The notes beneath the pieces were generated by a model. That model saw only the letters and a program-made list of their open reading frames with translations. It was not told the DNA's origin and did not search any database. Shown piece by piece: positions 36,763 through 48,239 of a stretch of 64,000 bases of DNA (its first letter is position 1; each line of letters begins with the position of its first letter). Origin of the DNA: Eucommia ulmoides (taxonomy: Eukaryota; Streptophyta; Magnoliopsida; Garryales; Eucommiaceae); the NCBI GenBank assembly GCA_016647705.1, contig CM028329.1:18409410-18473409 (forward strand), written 5' to 3'. Made by a program: the position numbers and the translations under genes.

Positions 36763-38491
36763 GGGTTTGTTTGATAACGACTTAATTTTTAAGTGTTGAA
36801 TATTAAGTGCTTAAATTTTAAGTGCTGAAAATTTAAGAAGGTTGTTTGATAAATTGTGTTAAAAATTTAAGTGCTGATTTTTTTTTTGTTTGACAAGTGC
36901 AAAATTTGAATTGCTGAAAATTGTTTAATTTACATAATTACCCTTGAATCAAGATAATAAAAAAAATCATTTTTATAAAATTAAACAACCATAAAATTCT
37001 ATAAATTTTGTAATCATTCATAAATTAAACATGTTAAATTTCTATAAAATTCTTAAAACAGTTTCTCAAAATCAAAATCAAATGGAAACATCATTTGACA
37101 ATGCAAAGAAATTATTATTAGAAACAAAAAGATCCTAAGATTGAGAAACATATGAATCACTATTTGGAAAACATATAGCTCCTTAGATTCATGACAAAAA
37201 TTAAATGCTAAACCTAGATTCAAACAAACAAATTCTAAGACTCAAAACAAAATTGAATTAACGTTTTAAAAACAAACAGATCTCATGATTCAGAACAAGA
37301 ACTGAATATTAGAAACGGAGAAACATAGGATAGAAATTCATGTTTGAAAACGAACAAATCCTAAGAAATTGTTATGAAGTTACACATAACACAGATTAAT
37401 CAGAAGAAGATGAAGAAGAATCGGTGAACGAGAAAAGAATCGGCAATAGGACCTCCAGTATTTTGGATTATTCGGAGGCGGTGAGTTGTAGAGAAAAATC
37501 AAATAGTTCAAGAAAAACTGGAAATCTCAGTGAGAAAATATGTCGAACACCTTAAGAGCACAACACAAATTTAATCAGAAATATTGATCTCTTCAGCTTT
37601 CTCCCATCCGAAGTGATTTTGTTGCCCAGAGAAACAATTATTGAATTGTATCAACAACAATAACAAAACTTGAGATGAATCCTAAGGATTATAAGCAGTA
37701 GGTGATGGAGCCGCCATGGAATCAGTTGTCTTAGCTGGTGTTGTACAGAGAACTCGAGAGTTTAAAGATGGAGATCCTTACCGTATGGAGCAAACCATCT
37801 ATCCAATTGCAAGCCTAGATGACGATCTATATCCACCGTGGTTCCCGTTCATCTGCAACTGGTATCCATGGTGGCTTCTTCTCAATACAAATGAACACAA
37901 ATAGAAAAAACCCTATCGCATGGGCCTCCCATCGGTGACGATCGGAAGAACAACGAGGAGACAAAACGAACACCACCGTCAACGAATTGAACAAATTGAA
38001 TGACAAATATGGGAAAGGAATGGGAAATTTGTACAAAATCGAAGAATCTGAGAACGACCGAGTATTATCGTTCTCAAATCTGGAATGATTGTGAATGGCG
38101 ATGAACGACTTGATAGTGAACAATCGAGAGCTCTGAGAGTGAGATCTAGAGGTCTGATATCGAGATCGAGAGAAGTGAGATCGAGAGGTTGAGGTTTGAA
38201 CAAAATCAAAGGCTATCGAATGAACACTGAACATAAGACACCCTTTCATCCCTAAGGGCAAAACGGTCATTTCATTTGTTTTTTAATTTGAAAAGTTGCT
38301 GAGCGCCTTCTACAAAAAAAAAAAAAATAAGTAAGAGGGACTTTACTGAATTTTTTACTTAATATTTCACTTAATTTTTAAGCTAGCTTAATTAATTAAG
38401 TAATTTTCAATACATTTGTCAAACACACTTAATTAATTAAGTACTTAATTTAATAAGTACTAAGTGCTTAATTTTTTTATCAAACATGCCC
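36763..38491. mobile_element. Non-autonomous TIR DNA transposon, 1.73 kb, PIF/Harbinger-like
   Basis: The left end GGGTTTGTTTGATAA and the reverse complement of the right end GGGCATGTTTGATAA form an inverted repeat. Direct TAA trinucleotides flank it (36,760-36,762 and 38,492-38,494), as for PIF/Harbinger. The subterminal regions are rich in AAGTGCTGAAA and in the palindrome CTTAATTAATTAAG. No transposase is visible. The middle (about 37,700-38,270) is GC-richer and could be captured host sequence. It splits the RT of the Copia element. hAT membership cannot be excluded without searching. Confidence 0.72.
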
Positions 38492-38494
38492 TAA

Positions 38495-39640
38495 GTGATA
38501 TAACCTTATTCATTAGGCAACCGAAAATGAATATTTTTCTTGTTCGAATATACATTGAGGATATCATATATGGTGCTACCAATAAAAATATGTGCCAAGA
38601 GTTTTCCAAGATTATGTAGGAAGAGTTTGAAATAAGCATGATGGGAGAACTTAGCTTTTTCCTTAGGCTTCAAATAAATCAAGCAAAGAAGTGAGTTTTC
38701 ATTAACCAAACCAAGTGTGTGAAAGACATGCTGAAGAAATACAGTTTAGAAATTGCAAAGGTTTACAAAACACTAATGGCCACATCCACTAAAATATACA
38801 AAGATGAAAGAGGTAAAAGCATTAGCGAGAAATTCCATCGATATATGGCAGGGAACTTAGTTTATCTTATTGCAAGTAGGCTAGATATAATGTTCAATGT
38901 ATGCTTATGTGCTCGATTTTAGTCTTGTCTCAAGGAGTCTCATTTAGTTGTAGTTGAACGTATATTTAGATACTTTATAAGCTCAAGTGACTTAGGATTG
39001 TGGTATCCAAGGAGTGATACTTTTAATATACTTAGTTTCTTTGATACTTACTTTGTCGGGTGTAAAGTTGAGTGCAAAAGTACAAGTGGCTCACGTCACT
39101 TTTTAGGTCATGCACTCATTTCTTGGTCGAGCTAGAAACAAAAGTTAATTACCTTATCCACTACTGAGGTAGAGTACATAGTAGCTGGTAACTATTGTGC
39201 ACACGTTTTGTATGTTAAACACAACTGCATGAGTTAGGAATTTATGTGGAATGCGTGTCTATTTTATATGACAACACAAGATCTATTTATTTAAGCAAAA
39301 CCCAACAAAACATTCACGCACGAAGCACATTGAGATTTGCAATTATTTTATTCAAGATAACATTAAAAAAGGCAATATGTCAATAGAGTTTGTCAACATA
39401 CACAATCAGTTGGGCAACATTTTTACAAATCTCTAGTAGAAGAGCAGTTTTCCAAAATCGTAAAGGGTTCATATGCATGTTTCGACATTGTGCCCTTTGA
39501 GTGTTTAGAACTTGATTTTACTCACTATGTCTACGACATTTTCAAAACAAAACACATGGATTATGATGATATTGGTTATTCCAATTCATATGGAAAATAT
39601 CATACCATTAAAAATCTAACATCCCTTTTAGCCTTGCAAA
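38495..39640 (+). pseudogene. SIRE-like Copia RT C-terminus and RNase H remnant (right part)
   Basis: The reverse transcriptase resumes at about 38,525: the usual YVDDI motif reads YIEDIIYGATN, so a catalytic Asp is replaced by Glu. ISMMGELSFF follows. The segment 38,719-38,920 gives the DMLKKYSL block and NLVYLIASRLDI. RNase H is at 39,100-39,440 with TTEVEYIVAG. Several stops. Some RT sequence is missing across the DNA-transposon insertion. Confidence 0.82.
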
Positions 39641-39998
39641 TCCCCTACGTTTTTTAGATGACAAAGGGGGAGAGATAATGTGATGTTTTTAAATGATAAA
39701 TAATTTTTTTCCTCTGATATAGTATATCAAAACTAGAAAGAACTCGCCCTGTCAACGTGACGCATTCCACATCGAGATCTTAAATCCCCAATTACTTATA
39801 AAAAATTATTTAAGTATTAAAATACTTGAAATTTTTTTAATTAACTTGAATTGACTATTTTTTTATGACTCTCTTTTGATGGTTCACATAAATATTTTAA
39901 TTGGTAAAAGAACCATTCCCAAATTAAGGAGGAGCTTGTTATATTTGTTTAATTGGGAAAAACATCAAATGAGTTGTTATCATCAAAAAATGAAAAAT
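39641..39998 (+). other. Copia 3' untranslated region with polypurine-like tracts
   Basis: A GACAAAGGGGGAGAGA stretch lies just after the coding end (about 39,660) and a decayed AAATTAAGGAGGAGC near 39,922. The final tract before the LTR (about 39,981-39,998) has lost its G run. This multi-tract layout matches the other SIRE-like ends in the window. Confidence 0.6.
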
Positions 39999-40138
39999 TG
40001 TTAACCCTAAAGAGTTTAACCCGATTTATTTGATTTTGATTATAATAAAATATTTGACATTTTAAGTCATCTAATTTGTTTTCGTTGAGATTGTTTCTTA
40101 TGCAAATGTGTTTGATAATGTAAATCGATAATGATCAT
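39999..40138 (+). mobile_element. 3' LTR of the large Copia element, first segment
   Basis: Starts TGTTAACCCTAAAGAG after the decayed polypurine tract. It is cut after 140 bp by a solo LTR and seems to resume at 45,112. Confidence 0.6.
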
Positions 40139-41070
40139 TGTTGAATCCAAGGTTTTGATGATCAAATAAGTATTGATATTTTTAGTGGAACTAATGATTT
40201 TTTTGAGTGTTTCAGATTTATAGTTTCATATTTATAATTAAAAAGAAGAATTATTGAAGAAAATATAATAGGTGCAAGTTGGACATGATGAAGATGTAAA
40301 GAGTTTTAAAGACGCTAAAAAAACTAAGTGCAAATAACTCTTCACTTATACACTCTTAATGCAACTTGAATTAGGATTACGCACGACACTTAAAATGAGT
40401 TAATCCTATGTGTGTCTTGATAAGAAATGATAACTTTAAGATCCTAAAATGAGCTACTTTATGTGCTCCTTACATGAAATGGTTTTAATAAAGGACCTGA
40501 GTGAAAAATATGTTTTAAAGTATAAAATGTTGTGTTTTCGGGTCAATTCACTCAATCAACAAAAAGGGTCGGTCGACTTATCAAAACAATGGCTTTTGGA
40601 AGTAAAAATAGAGTCCTATTGATCCAATCAGTCAACTGAGAAAAGCAATCAGTCAACCGATTGAAAAGTGGCTGAAATGAGTAAAAAATTGAGGACTCTG
40701 ATCGATTCGGTCAACTGACGGGTTTGGGTCGGTCAACCGAATGAAACAGTGGCTAAATTGAAGAAATTGGGAAAGCCACTGATCGAGTCGGTCAAACAAT
40801 AGAGTGTGTCGGTCAACCAACAAGGCGTAAGGCCAATGTCTATTTTAGCCTTTGGCACAAGGCGGTCGACCGAGGGGTTTGGTCGGCCAACCGATTGGTT
40901 CAATCAATAGATTGATTGTTTAGGTTTCTTGGTAAAAAACTATTCGTATTTTATGATTCTAAGAGAAATATTTGGGGGATTTGAGTGTAGTTCAAATATG
41001 CATGACTTACGATGTGATCCCTATTGATTTGGTCTATATATTTTGATATTCTCTTAATTAAAGTGATTTA

Positions 41071-41616
41071 GGCCTCGTTTGGTAACCGTTTCTATCCCAA
41101 AAATTCCCATCCCATTCCCATATTTTTGGGATTTCTGTTTGGGAATAGGGTTTGGTAATTTTTGTTCCCGTTCTCATTCTATTCCCACTTGAGAATTGTG
41201 CCCACTTTTTTCTTAAGAAATGAGAAAAAAAAAAGTTGTTTCTCATTATTCCCATCCCATTCCCAAAACCACTGCCATTGTTCATCCGTTGGCCGCCACC
41301 GTCACTACTGTCAGCAGAAGCCGGCTAACGTCCAGCCACTGTCTGACAACTTCTGGCGCCGCCTGCTGGCCACAGTCACCCACCAGCCACCACTACCGTT
41401 AGGCCAAAACAAAAAAATATTCTCAAAACAAAAAAAAAATAGTTTTACGATAAAATCGTTACCAAACGCGATTTTGTTCCCAAAACAAAAAAACAAAAAA
41501 ATATTGTTACCAAACACCGATTCTACTCCCAAGAAGGAAACAAAATTCTCATCCCATCCTATCCTATTCTCATCCCACTGCTGGGATGGGAATAGAAATG
41601 GTTACCAAACGCCACG
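41071..41616. mobile_element. PIF/Harbinger-like MITE, 546 bp, with TTA target duplication
   Basis: The left end GGCCTCGTTTGGTAACC and the reverse complement of the right end CGTGGCGTTTGGTAACC share 12-13 terminal-repeat bases. TTA flanks both sides (41,068-41,070 and 41,617-41,619). The inside repeats ATTCCCATCCC phrases and has a GC-richer patch at 41,270-41,400. Apparent ORFs are short and not gene-like. Confidence 0.8.
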
Positions 41617-42683
41617 TTAATACTTTTTATTCTTATGAGTGTTTCAAAGAATATTTTTGGGTAAAATTTTTTATTGACCTAAATGAGTGTTTCAAAGAAT
41701 ATTTTTTAAATAAAACATTTCTATATTGATAGGAAATATTATATGAGGTCTTAGAGTATCGTTTTATGAGATTTCTAAAAAACTAGCCGTTAGAGGGCTA
41801 ATTCTAGGTCTTTTTAATAAGACTTGCGAGAATGAGAGTAATCACATCAAGAACATCAGTTTTGAGATGTTATAAGAGTGATATTATTGCTGAGATTTTT
41901 ACGAGAGATTCTATTCAAGTTCTTAATCTAAATCGCTTGTTATTTGACATCACCGGTTTGAGTTCTAATTACGATATCTTTCTTGTCTTCAGTGTTTTCT
42001 GCTGAGATCCTTCCAAGTCTTGTTATTTTCTTTCTAAGATATATTTATATTGATTATTTAGTTTATGATTATTTAGAAAATCGCTTTGAACTTAAAAGCC
42101 TGAAAATCTTTTAAATGGTTTTTTACTTGATTATCTAATTACGTGCTTAATTTGTGCTACCCACTGTATTATTTAATCAGATTTTATTTGACTCACATTG
42201 TATCTATCACGTAGTAATTATTCAGGCCATTAATTGAGTATATCTGTATTGAGATGGTAGAAGCTCCTTGTGGAAAGAAACTTACATTTTTTTTTTGTAT
42301 TTGTGAATTTGAGAGAATTAGACACATTTGGGACGGTGTCTACTTAGAGTAGCTAGGTTTTGATTTTTTTTCCTATAAAAAAAATTAGGGTTTGATCTTT
42401 GTTCTGTAAAAATGTTAGATTATTCTTTTTCCTTAAAAGAAACTAGATTTTGATTCAGTTTGTAATTGCATTAAAGAGTGAATTGTAAAGGTTCATCCTA
42501 ACCATGTGAAAGAGGATAAGTGAGAGAGTGTTAGGTTGATTCTTAGCTGATGAAAAGAATCAAGATATTATAAATGTTGATTATAAGCCTGTGAAAAGAA
42601 TTGAGAATTGTAAGGGTTTGGTTCCTACTTGGTAAAGGAATCAACGGGTTTAGTTGATTGCGAATCTCCATGGAGTTCGGGGG

Positions 42684-44872
42684 TGTTGATCCTAAGATTT
42701 TGATAGACAATTAAAGGTTGATATTTTTTGTGGAACTAACGGTTTTATTGGGAGTTTCAGTTTATTAGTTCCACTGATGAAAATGATCATGAAAATATTG
42801 TGGCAATACTCAAGATGATGACAAAGATGATGGAAGATTAAGAGTTTGAAGAAATTGAAGAACCTAGGAAAAACAACTCAGGTTAAATTCTAACTCTTAA
42901 TGTATCCCGGTTAGGATCACACACAACACAAAAATGATTTTATAATTACGTGTGTTTTTTATAGGATCATAATTAGTGAAATTATTTGCTCTTATGTGTA
43001 ATTAAAAAAAATAAAGATAATTAATTAAATTGAATTTAAGAAGTTAGTGGAGCTAACCGAGAAAAGAAATCGGTTGAAGGGGCAAAAATGTCAAATTAAG
43101 GAAGTAGTCCTGCATGGTCTAGTCGACAGATAAGTCGACTTATGAAAATTAGACAAAGTCCCTGAATCGTTCGGTCAACAGGTAGGTCGACCTGTGGCCA
43201 AAGAATGAACTCTCTGAATCTCTAGGTTGACAGATAGGTCGACTTGAGAAACTCTCTGAATTGTTCGGTCGACAGATGATGGATGGGCGATCGACCGATA
43301 AGCGAGAAACGTTTGGCTTAGGCTACAACCTGAATCGGGCGGTCGACTTATAGGTGTTGGTCCTTCGACTGATGAGTCTGTTTTAGGTTTAGAGGATTTC
43401 GAGGATTCTGATCAAATAGTAGCCGTTACTAGCCTTTTATGGTTGAGATATGAGAGAAATTTTAGGGATATAATAGTATTAAAGATATATCATTGATATT
43501 TTGTCATCACTATAGATATGGTTCATATATTTTGGTTATTTCTCAAATTGGTTCATATAATTCTTTTTATTCTATCGATTTGAATTTGAGAAATATTTGA
43601 GGGACTAATTTGAATGTTTTGAAAGCTATTTTCAGTGAATTATACCAGGAATGAATCATTATGATATAGAAAGTCTATTGGTGTAATTAAATGTCATGAT
43701 TTATGGGAACTATCTGTTAGGGCTTGTTTTAAAAGACTTTAAATTGATCTGCGGATTTAATATAAAATAATTAGATATCAAGAGAATCAAAACTATTATG
43801 AGTTATTCAGCTCTTGTGTTTTCTAAGAGTAATCATACTAAGTGAATTATGAGATCTTTTCTGAGGGTTGTTCTTGAGAAATATTTGTTGTGGATTATTA
43901 TTACTACTGATCTGAAATTTCACAGCTATTCTAATCATTAATTTTTTGGTGGAATTCTGGTGAGATCTTTCCAAATTATTTTACTATTAATTGTTGCTTG
44001 ACTATATTTATTATTTGAAATTTGATCTTTGAAATTATTTTCCGAATTTTTTATTGAAAATTAGCTTTGAAACAATTTCTCGAGAAAATTTGATTACGTT
44101 CTTAATTGCTTGCTACCCATATTTATTTATCGAATTTTGAAATTCTCACTTTTCTATCACTAGTATCAGGACATTAATTGAGTTTGAATTTATCTGAGAT
44201 GGTAGAAACTCCGAGTGGGAAAATCACTTATTAATTGTTTGTAATTGGTCAGATGAGTGTCGGATTGAATACTATTAGGAGTATTTAATCAAGGGTAGTT
44301 GGTTGCAATCTCTTCCGGTAAAGAGATTGAGATTTTGATCTTTTCCTAAAGTATAAAAAGATTAGGTGTTAATTCTTCCTTGATTGAATCCGAGTAAATT
44401 GTAAAGGTTTCATCCTTACCTGGGAAAATGATACTTGGAGTGATTGTGAAGTTTTGATTCTTGAGTCTAAGGTATAAAAAGGATTAGGTCGTGATTCTCC
44501 CTGTAATAGAATTAGGTTAATCTTCTATGAAAAGGAATTGTAAGCTTGTGAAAAGAATCTTTATGAGGGATTGGTTACTACCTTTAAAGAGATCTTGAGT
44601 TTAGTGGGTGCGAATCTCCGTGGGGCTCGGAGGACAGGATTAGCCAAGAATAGCTTGGTGAACCAGGATATATCGTGGTGTACTGCTTTATTTATTTTAC
44701 TTATATATTGTTATTTGGTGTGCACCTAGATGATAACATATATCCGCTGCTATAAAGATAATAATTAATTTTAGGATAAAATTAATTGTTTGAATTTTTG
44801 AAGTATTATATTCTGATAAATTTTATTACTACCCAATTCACCTCCCCTCTTGGGTAGCTCAGTGGGTCAATA
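42684..44872 (+). mobile_element. SIRE-like solo LTR nested in another LTR
   Basis: Starts TGTTGATCCTAAGATTTTG and ends CTCTTGGGTAGCTCAGTGGGTCAATA, 2,189 bp. Host-LTR text is interrupted at ...GGAGTTCGG and resumes ...GGACTAGACATAGGTAAG, as expected for insertion. Flanking 5-mers GGGGG and AGAGG could be a duplication altered by G-to-A changes. GTCGAC motif cluster at 43,120-43,350. Confidence 0.75.
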
Positions 44873-45111
44873 AGAGGACTAGACATAGGTAAGAGTAGCT
44901 TTCCGAACTAAGATAAATTTTTGTATGCTGCATTGTTTATTTTCATATATTGTGTTTGGGTGTGCATTTAGTAGTAAACACATTTCCATTGTATAACAAA
45001 ATAATAATTAATTTAGAGGGAAATTAATTATTTGTGTTTAAAGGAATTAATTGTTTATTTTTAGTAACTACCCAATTCATCCACCCTCTTGGGTAGCTCT
45101 TTGGGCCAACA

Positions 45112-45381
45112 ATTAAGATACAAACATTTACAAGATGACAGATTGAGGAATCAGCTAGCGATGAATCAAATGGTAAAGAGTTAATAAGGTTGAGAATAAC
45201 GTTAGATTATTGAAAACTTAAAGATCAAGAATTTAATTTTTGCTTTCTAGGTAAAACAACCATAATTTTTAATATACGTTGACTCAATTAGGTTCACATA
45301 CAATGCATTATCACACATGCAATACATATTTTTCATAATTACATGTTTATGTGGCATGATAGCATGTGTGATAATGACTAG
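45112..45381 (+). mobile_element. 3' LTR of the large Copia element, second segment
   Basis: The text AAAGATCAAG...TTTCTAGGTAAAACAACC, then ...TGCATTATCACACATGCAATACA, follows the order of the early part of the LTR at 51,840-51,960. I therefore read it as the continuation of the LTR begun at 39,999. It ends where the inverted element begins. Confidence 0.5.
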
Positions 45382-47242
45382 TGTTGGCCTAGTGGAATAC
45401 CCAAGAGGGGGGGGTGAATTGGGTATTTAAAAAATTTATCAGAATAAAACTTCATTAATCAAATAATTAATTTTAATCATAAATTAATTATTATCTTTAT
45501 AACACAGCTGAATAAATTAATCAACTAGGTGCACACCAAACAGCAAAAATAAACAAAGTAAATATTGCAGCACACCAAGATATATCCTCGTTCACCAAAT
45601 TACTCTTGGCTAGTCCAGTCCTCCGAGCCTCACGGAGATTTGCATCTACTAATTCTCAAGATCCCTTTAAAGGTAGGAACCAAACCCACAAACCGTTACA
45701 AATTTAACTCAAAACACATTTCTATCCAGGAAGAATCACTACCTCAATCTCTTTACAAGAAGAGACTGAAACCCAGCTACCCTTTGATTAAATACCCCCA
45801 ACAATATTTAATCCATCACACTACTCACCAATACAAATTGATAAGCAGGATATCTCACTCGGAGCTTCTACTACCCCAGATAAATAATAACTCAATTAAT
45901 ATCCCAAGTCTAGTAATATTAAAATGAGAGGTTGAAATCTGATTTTAAACAAGATATGGGTAGTAAATAATTGAGCACGTAATCAGATTCAAGAATTTGT
46001 TTGTAAAAATTTTCTTCAATAAAAATCAGAAATAATTTCTAAGATCAATTTCTAAAAAATAAACAAGTAATGCAATGATAGAATACAATTGGAACGATTT
46101 CACCCAGAATCCACAGAAAGAATAATTAGAACGATGTAACTTCAAATCCAGTAGCAGCAAAGATTAGTTGCAATTGATCTTCAAGATCGTCTCTTAGAAT
46201 AGCTCACAAACTCTCAGAAAGATAATTCTTAGAAAAACCTACTCTTATGATATGATATGATTTCTCTTGCTGTTCATGATCTAAGAAATTCACAGGTCTA
46301 TTTAAAGGAGAATGAAATTAGCCTTCCAACGGCTAGTTCCAATATGTCATGACATTTAATAACTCTTATAGACCCCTTATATCATAATGACTTTATTTTG
46401 GTTTAATTCACTTAATAATAGCTTTTAAAAACTTTTAATTAAGTCCCCCAAATATTTCTCAATCTCAATTAATTAGAATAGAATCGATTTTATGTACAAA
46501 ATTGAGAAATATTAAAAATTAATGAACCAAATCAATAGGATTTAAATATTAGGTGAAACATATCTTAAATATCATCAAATCCTTGAAATCTCTCACAAAT
46601 CTCAACAAAAACCAGTTACTTTTAGATATGATTTCAGAATGCACAAGATTATGAAACAGCGTCATAGGTCGACCTATCTGTCGACTTACCAATCCAGAGA
46701 GTTTCATAGGTCGACCTGTCAGTCAACTTACCAATCCAGAGAGTTTCATAGGTCGACCCGTCAGTCAACTTACCAATTCAGAAACTTTCACCTTTGGACA
46801 TAGGTCGACCTACCTATCGACTGTCTATGCTGGAATTTTTTCTAAACTCGTTTTTAACTCATTCTTATTTATATTTTCGACCCTTTAACCATTTTCTTTT
46901 CTAAATAAGCTCCACTAACTTCTTAAATTCTATTTTAATCATTTATAAATATTTCTTTTCAATTACACATAGGAACAAATAATTTCATCTTATCAAAACA
47001 CACATAAACAATAAAAACTTTTTGTGCTGTGTGTGTTCCTAATTGAGATATTAAGAGTTGAAATTCACTTGAGTTGTTTTTTCTAATTTCTTCAAACTCT
47101 TAATTCTTCATCATCATTTAGCATCCATTTGTCTTCACATCTTCTTTATCACTAGAACTTAAACAACTGAAACACTCAATTAAACCATTAGTTCCACCAA
47201 AATATCAATACTTAATTATTCATCAAAATCTTAGGATCAACA
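45382..47242 (-). mobile_element. Inverted SIRE-like LTR (3' LTR of a truncated minus-strand Copia)
   Basis: On the minus strand it starts TGTTGATCCTAAGATTTTG at 47,242 and ends TTGGGTATTCCACTAGGCCAACA at 45,382, 1,861 bp. A polypurine tract lies immediately upstream on the minus strand (47,243-47,260: eight A, five G, AAGA), so this is a 3' LTR. It carries a 42-bp tandem repeat around an AGGTCGACCT palindrome (copies start near 46,663, 46,705 and 46,747, a looser fourth near 46,799). Confidence 0.82.
45565..45927 (+). other. Long open frame inside the inverted LTR, not a gene
   Basis: A 120-codon frame on the plus strand lies wholly in LTR sequence. Its sense counterpart corresponds to the non-coding LTR at 43.9-44.7 kb. 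I read it as chance. Confidence 0.6.
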
Positions 47243-48120
47243 ATCTTCCCCCTTTTTTTTATCATGACAATTAACTTTTATATTTTTATTAAAACAAAAA
47301 TATAACCACACTTCCCTTGAATCCGAGAACAATTTTTTTAACTCATTTAAGTATCATAATGAAGATTATAAAATGATCAATAAAGCACAATTTTAAAAAT
47401 ACTCCTCCTTAATAAAACATCACTAATTTCTTCTCCTTTGTCATCTTCAAAAACAAAAATTAGGGAGGAGGAACACAAAAACATCATTACTCTAGGCAAA
47501 TGTTATGAGCTTTAATTTTTCACTAGAGATTTAGTGAGTATATCAACAAGCTAACCAAAACTATCAAAATCTTCAATATCATCCTTTTTTTTTTTTTTAA
47601 TTTAAGCATAACACAATATTGTCCTTCTTATAAACACTCCTCCCCATATATATTTTTAAACACACAAATTTATGTTTAAGAGAATAAACTTGAAGCAATC
47701 AAACTATTTCAACAAAATAGCATGTAATCATATTCAGTTAAATCCGCATGCTTCACTAATGATACCAAATAATGTCTTCCCTTTATAAAACAAAACATAT
47801 GTTCTTTAACACACTAAAATAGGAAGCATTTCTCAAGTATTTTATCAATCATTCTCATCAACATGTATGATCACTAATTAATTCCAAGCCCTTTTAGTCC
47901 TATCAATCAATGAAGATATCCTAAGTAACATGTTTCGCATAAGAACATGAATCTTAATAATAACATGGATAATAAAATTTTAACACCCTTCCAAAATAAT
48001 AATCACTTAAAAACCTTTAATATATTAAGATATCATTTCAAAATACATAAAATATCAAGGGTATAAATGGCGACGAAAGGCATGCAAGGCATATCAAAAT
48101 ATTGGTAATTGTTTTGCTAA
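47243..48120 (-). pseudogene. Copia RNase H tail and 3' untranslated region, minus strand
   Basis: Reading the minus strand, the end of a Copia polyprotein is seen at about 47,500-47,590 as a decayed LVDILTKSL motif followed by stops. Then come GACAAAGGAGAAGAAAT and the polypurine tract. The rest of the element is absent, so it is truncated around 48,120 (boundary approximate). Confidence 0.6.
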
Positions 48121-48239
48121 TAAGTAAAAGCAAAGAAAAAACCACAAGAGACCACAAGAAATAGATGGAACTAGAAATACCATTAATGTGGGGGAAGAGG
48201 GGTAAAAACAAAAACACAACAATAATAAAATAAAAAGGG

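Larger units (their letters stand above)
40139..45111 (+). mobile_element. SIRE-like solo LTR carrying a MITE and a second solo LTR
   Basis: Starts TGTTGAATCCAAGG and ends CTCTTGGGTAGCTC...GGGCCAACA at 45,111. Removing the MITE (41,071-41,616) and the inner LTR (42,684-44,872) leaves about 2.23 kb. That agrees well with the inner LTR (2.19 kb), so the two are relatives. No internal region adjoins it, hence solo LTR. The flanks ATCAT and ATTAA do not form a clear target duplication. It carries clustered GTCGAC-like motifs at 40,565-40,890. Confidence 0.72.

Noticed and set aside
41162..41620. A 152-codon open frame
   Set aside because: It runs through the PIF/Harbinger-like MITE including its terminal repeat, so it is not a gene.
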